From positions 1 to 8,289 of the forward strand of contig CAMLGG010000231.1 in NCBI GenBank assembly GCA_946479475.1: a stretch of DNA of 8,289 nt, read 5' to 3'. Under the pieces are notes generated by a model. That model did no database searches, was not told where the DNA came from, and worked only from the letters and a program-made list of their open reading frames with translations. Made by a program: the position numbers and the translations under genes. Source of the DNA: an uncultured Ideonella sp. (lineage in GTDB: Bacteria > Pseudomonadota > Gammaproteobacteria > Burkholderiales > Burkholderiaceae). Positions 5,860 to 8,289 of this stretch are shown one piece after another. Within the stretch, counting starts at the first letter, position 1. Each line of letters begins with the position of its first letter.

Positions 5860-6243
5860 ATGTTTCGAGCGACTGTCAGTGGGTTGTTGATCGTCATGGC
5901 GGGCCATGCGTGGGCTGCGGATCCGCCGCTTTACACGGTGGTGGACGGCTACAAGGTGGATCCCGAGACCATGAAGGGCTTCCGCACCTGGCGGCAGGCG
6001 GCCTGCGACCGCTGCCACGGCGCCAACCAGGAGGGGCTCGTCGGCCCGTCGCTGGTCAACAGCCTCAAGACCCTGACCAAGGAAGAATTCGTCAAGACGG
6101 TGCGCGACGGCCGTCTCGAGAAAGGCATGCAGAGCTTCGGCAACAGCCCGGTGGTGATGGAGAACATCGACCACCTGTACGCCTACCTCAAGGGCCGATC
6201 GGACGGCGCCATCACGCGCGCCAAGGTGGAGCCGATGCCATGA
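5860..6243 (+). CDS. xoxG: XoxG-type cytochrome c (electron acceptor of XoxF)
   Basis: A 127-residue exported c-type cytochrome. The signal peptide (about residues 1-19, ending HAWA-ADP) is followed by TVVDGYKVDPETMKGFRTWRQ-type sequence characteristic of the XoxG/cytochrome cL group. There is one haem-binding CDRCH (C49, C52, H53) and M90 in LEKGMQSFG is the likely sixth ligand. It accepts electrons from XoxF in the periplasm and passes them to the terminal oxidase chain. The mature protein is only about 108 residues, clearly shorter than the classical MxaG-type cytochrome cL, so terminal extensions are missing. The ribosome-binding site (GGATGAG) is modest and sits directly behind the terminator hairpin. 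The stop codon overlaps the xoxJ start as ATGA, so the two are translated together. Confidence 0.93.
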   Translation: MFRATVSGLLIVMAGHAWAADPPLYTVVDGYKVDPETMKGFRTWRQAACDRCHGANQEGLVGPSLVNSLKTLTKEEFVKTVRDGRLEKGMQSFGNSPVVMENIDHLYAYLKGRSDGAITRAKVEPMP

Positions 6244-7103
6244 AGCGGCGCTCCGCGATCGGCCTGTCGATGGCGTGCCTGACGCTGGCTGCGGCCTGCC
6301 TGCCGGCGCACGGCGAGGAAGAGCCGCCCAAGCGCACCGCGCTGCGGGTCTGCCAGGACCCGAACAACCTGCCCTTCTCGAACACGGGCGGGCAAGGTTT
6401 CGAGAACCGGATCGCGGAGGTCTTCGGCAAGGCGCTGGGCCTGCCGGTCTCCTACTACTCCTTTCCGCAGCGCATGGCGTTCATCCGCAATACGCTGCGC
6501 TACAAGCTGCCGGGGGCGGACTACCCGTGCGACATCGTGATGAGCGTGCCGGTGGGCTTCGATCAGGTCTCCGTGACCAAGCCCTACTACCGCTCGACCT
6601 ATGCGCTGGTGTTCCCTCGCGGCAACGGACTGGACGGCGTCGCTTCGAGCGAGGACTTCCTCAAGCTCGATCCGGCCAAGCTGTCCAAGCTGCGCATCGG
6701 TGTCTACGATCGCTCGCCGGCATCGGAGTGGCTCAGCCGCCACGGCCTGGTCGACCGCGGCGTGCCCTACCAGATGCTCAACGCGGACCCCGAGCAGTAC
6801 CCCGGCGAGATCATCGAGAAGGACCTCGCGGCGGGCAAGATCGACGTCGCCATCGTCTGGGGGCCGATCGCCGGCTTCTTCGCGCACCGCGTCAAGAGCC
6901 CGCAGCTGGCGGTCGTGCCGATGAAGTCGGAGCCGGGCATCAAGCTCGACTACCAGATGGCCATGGGCGTGCGCTACGGCGAACGCGAGTGGAAGCAGCA
7001 GGTCGAGTCGCTGATCGACTCGCGCCAGGCCGAGATCCAGGCGATCCTGAAGGACTACGGCGTGCCGGTGGTCGACGAGTCCTACTCGGCGCCGGTCAAG
7101 TGA
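6240..7103 (+). CDS. xoxJ: XoxJ, periplasmic binding-protein-like accessory factor of the dehydrogenase
   Basis: A 287-residue exported protein of the MxaJ/XoxJ family, also named quinoprotein dehydrogenase-associated putative substrate-binding protein. The signal peptide has KRR at the start and a hydrophobic core to about residue 20; cleavage near AHG-EEE (25/26) is likely. A Cys at 20 is preceded by AAA, a poor lipobox, so I favour a soluble periplasmic protein. Family landmarks are LRVCQDPNNLPFSN (35-48), GFENRIAEVF (53-62), the CDIVMSVPVGFDQV region (97-110), TKPYYRSTYALVF (113-125) and GKIDVAIVWGP (199-209). The fold is that of type-II solute-binding proteins, but the known role is in maturation or activation of XoxF rather than transport. 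C38 and C97 could form a disulfide. It begins inside the xoxG stop (ATGA) and ends overlapping the next ATG by one base. Confidence 0.93.
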   Translation: MKRRSAIGLSMACLTLAAACLPAHGEEEPPKRTALRVCQDPNNLPFSNTGGQGFENRIAEVFGKALGLPVSYYSFPQRMAFIRNTLRYKLPGADYPCDIVMSVPVGFDQVSVTKPYYRSTYALVFPRGNGLDGVASSEDFLKLDPAKLSKLRIGVYDRSPASEWLSRHGLVDRGVPYQMLNADPEQYPGEIIEKDLAAGKIDVAIVWGPIAGFFAHRVKSPQLAVVPMKSEPGIKLDYQMAMGVRYGEREWKQQVESLIDSRQAEIQAILKDYGVPVVDESYSAPVK

Positions 7104-7789
7104 TGCGCTGGTCCCCTCGCATCGCCTGCCTGCTCGTCGGCACGCTGCTTTCCTTCGGCGCATCGGCGGCCGAGGATTACTCGCCGGCCGAGCGCGCCCT
7201 GTTCATGGACAACCAGCTGGCAGGCATGAAGCCTCCGGCCACCGTGCACTACAGCTACCGCAAGTCCGGCAGCCTCGAGCCGGGCTTCGAGGACAAGGTC
7301 ACGCTCACGCTCGGCAAGCAGGCCGACGGGAAATGCTGCACCGCGAGCGCCGAGTTCCTCACCGGGGATCGCAAGGTCAGCCTGCCCGAGGTCGAGGCGG
7401 CGCAGGGCAACCCGGTGATCCTGTACTTCCTCGAACGCGACATCCACGAGATGCAGCGCCTGACCAAGGGCCAGCACAACTACTTCCGCAAGCGCATCCG
7501 CATGGCGGTCTACCAGGGCGCGACGATGCGCGACGTGACCGTTTCCTACCGCGGCGCGAGCGTGCCGGGCAAGGAGATCACGATCTCGCCCTACGTCGAC
7601 GATCCGCTCAAGGCGCGCTTCGAAAAGCTCGCGAACAAGCAGTACACCTTCACCCTCTCCACCGCCGTTCCGGGCGGCGTGTACGCCATGCACAGCCGCA
7701 TAGCCGGCGCTTCGGCAAGCGACGAAGCCCTGATCGAAGAGGACATGCGCGTCGACGGCGCCGCTGCCCAGCCTCCACGCCAACCATGA
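7103..7789 (+). CDS. Exported protein of unknown function in the xox operon (228 aa)
   Basis: I do not recognise a named family. The ATG at 7103 shares its A with the xoxJ TGA. An N-terminal signal peptide (hydrophobic core about residues 8-20, cleavage near ASA-AED, 22/23) sends it to the periplasm. The mature part of about 205 residues has alternating polar/hydrophobic stretches suggesting mostly beta structure (VHYSYRKSGS, KVTLTLGK, VTVSYRG, YTFTLSTAV). A short helical region (ERDIHEMQRLTKGQHNYFRKR, in which basic residues cluster) sits at about 111-131. The only mature cysteines are an adjacent pair, C78-C79 (GKCCTA). There is no transmembrane helix and no haem motif. The C-terminus is Pro/Ala-rich and probably disordered. 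Coupling to xoxJ and to the next gene implies a role in maturation, stability or periplasmic organisation of the dehydrogenase, but this is inferred from position only. Confidence 0.88.
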   Translation: MRWSPRIACLLVGTLLSFGASAAEDYSPAERALFMDNQLAGMKPPATVHYSYRKSGSLEPGFEDKVTLTLGKQADGKCCTASAEFLTGDRKVSLPEVEAAQGNPVILYFLERDIHEMQRLTKGQHNYFRKRIRMAVYQGATMRDVTVSYRGASVPGKEITISPYVDDPLKARFEKLANKQYTFTLSTAVPGGVYAMHSRIAGASASDEALIEEDMRVDGAAAQPPRQP

Positions 7790-8151
7790 TGAAGAACAGC
7801 CTCCTTCGCCTGGCCGCCATCTGCACGCTGACATGGCTTGCCCTGCCGGCGATCGCCAACGACTTTCCCACGGCCGATCGCGTGCTGTACGTCCAGGACT
7901 GCATGAAGAAGCATCCGGGCGGGTACTACGAGATGGTCAACAAGTGCTCGTGCGCGGCGGACCGCCTGGCCGAGGAGGTCCGGTACGAGGACTACGTGAC
8001 CATGTCGACGGTGGTCAACGCGATGTCGATAGGCGGCGAGCGGGGCAGCGAGCTGCGCGACAACGAGACGGTCAAGCCCCAGGTGGCGCGCTACCGGGAA
8101 CTCCAGGCGAAGGTGCAGAAGGCCTGCTTCATCTCGCCTGAGCAGAAGTAG
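7786..8151 (+). CDS. Small exported cysteine-containing protein of unknown function (121 aa)
   Basis: I do not recognise the family. Two ATGs follow each other (7786 and 7789); the first overlaps the preceding stop as ATGA and is preferred. The signal peptide (MKNSLLRLAA... core to about residue 22) has likely cleavage at AIA-NDF (24/25 when counted from the first Met). The mature protein is about 97 residues, apparently mainly helical, with four cysteines: C39, C54, C56 and C114. The spacing C-x14-C-x-C-x57-C would allow two disulfides tying the ends together. There is no CxxCH, so it is not a cytochrome, and no CxxC thioredoxin motif. Conserved-looking features are the aromatic GGYYEMV segment, the YEDYVTMSTVVNAMS helix and the REL/KVQKAC end. 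Its place in the xox operon suggests a periplasmic helper, but the role is unknown. Confidence 0.88.
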   Translation: MMKNSLLRLAAICTLTWLALPAIANDFPTADRVLYVQDCMKKHPGGYYEMVNKCSCAADRLAEEVRYEDYVTMSTVVNAMSIGGERGSELRDNETVKPQVARYRELQAKVQKACFISPEQK

Positions 8152-8170
8152 CGCGCCGGGTGGTGCAGCA

Positions 8171-8289
8171 GTGCGGGCGGCGGACTTGACGCGCATCTCC
8201 GGCCTCTTCGCGTGGTTGCTGCTGGCGCCGGCGAGCGGCCACGCGGCGCCGTTCGCCTACATCACCAACCAGGGCAGCCACGACGTGTC
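8171..8289 (+). CDS. YVTN-type beta-propeller repeat protein, N-terminus (runs off the window)
   Basis: About 39 codons are visible and the gene continues beyond the window. The frame gives a signal peptide (TRISGLFAWLLLAPASGHA) followed by PFAYITNQGSHDV, the first strand of a YVTN-family propeller repeat. Proteins of this type, called PQQ-dependent catabolism-associated beta-propeller proteins, recur next to PQQ alcohol dehydrogenases. The start is uncertain: a GTG at 8171 gives 25 residues before the probable cleavage site, while a TTG at 8186 gives a shorter signal peptide. Neither has a strong ribosome-binding site, and no in-frame ATG exists after the upstream stop. The gap to the preceding stop is only about 19 bp, so it is probably in the same operon. 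The role is likely periplasmic and accessory; the biochemistry is not known to me. Confidence 0.75.
   Translation, partial: MRAADLTRISGLFAWLLLAPASGHAAPFAYITNQGSHDV

Noticed and set aside
6297..6301. XoxJ as a lipoprotein via Cys20
   Set aside because: The residues before Cys20 are AAA, without the Leu or other large aliphatic residue at -3 expected of a lipobox, and a normal signal peptidase I site follows at AHG-EEE.
6183..7163. A 326-codon minus-strand open frame over xoxJ
   Set aside because: Antisense to xoxJ with shadow-like composition and no motifs.
1..8289. CRISPR arrays, tRNA/rRNA genes, insertion sequences or attachment sites
   Set aside because: I saw no spaced direct repeats, no RNA gene sequence, no transposase motif and no terminal inverted repeats; the window is gene-dense and compositionally even.

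Overview
The window is GC-rich proteobacterial DNA. It is most likely from a betaproteobacterium of the Burkholderiales type; I judge this from base composition, GC-ending codons and gene order, not from any taxonomic marker gene. Its theme is periplasmic, PQQ-dependent oxidation of methanol or another alcohol. The central gene (3954-5771) encodes a XoxF-type quinoprotein alcohol dehydrogenase with the Asp-x-Asp signature that marks lanthanide-dependent enzymes. No calcium-type mxaF gene and no pqq biosynthesis gene is present in the window.

Layout. Two divergent blocks flank a 491-bp intergenic region (3463-3953). The left block reads on the minus strand, in transcription order: ABC ATPase (3462-2722), ABC-2 permease (2725-1886), two-transmembrane sensor histidine kinase (1889-942), NarL/LuxR-type response regulator (945-304) and the N-terminus of a TonB-dependent outer-membrane receptor (219 to the window edge). 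The first four are joined by 4-bp ATGA overlaps, so they very probably form one operon; the receptor follows after 84 bp. The right block reads on the plus strand: xoxF, a hairpin with a T-tract, xoxG (cytochrome c), xoxJ (periplasmic binding-protein fold), two exported proteins of unknown function, and the start of a YVTN-type beta-propeller protein that runs off the window. From xoxG to the second unknown gene the reading frames overlap by 1-4 bp.

How the genes fit together. XoxF oxidises the alcohol in the periplasm and passes electrons to the cytochrome XoxG. XoxJ is the conserved accessory protein of such dehydrogenases. All six plus-strand products carry N-terminal export signals, so this half is a periplasmic module. 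The minus-strand half looks like a sensing and transport module: a two-component system that may control the divergent promoters, a PedC-type ABC exporter of the kind found beside PQQ alcohol dehydrogenases, and an outer-membrane receptor that could import a chelated metal such as a lanthanide. The transport substrate and the signal are inferences.

The most interesting points are: a strong intrinsic terminator or attenuator between xoxF and xoxG; two uncharacterised exported proteins translationally coupled to xoxJ; a kinase whose whole sensor is a roughly 20-residue periplasmic loop rich in Glu, Asp and His; several CATC/GATG dyads in the divergent promoter region; and a possible 43-codon small ORF ending in an aromatic-rich tail in that same region.
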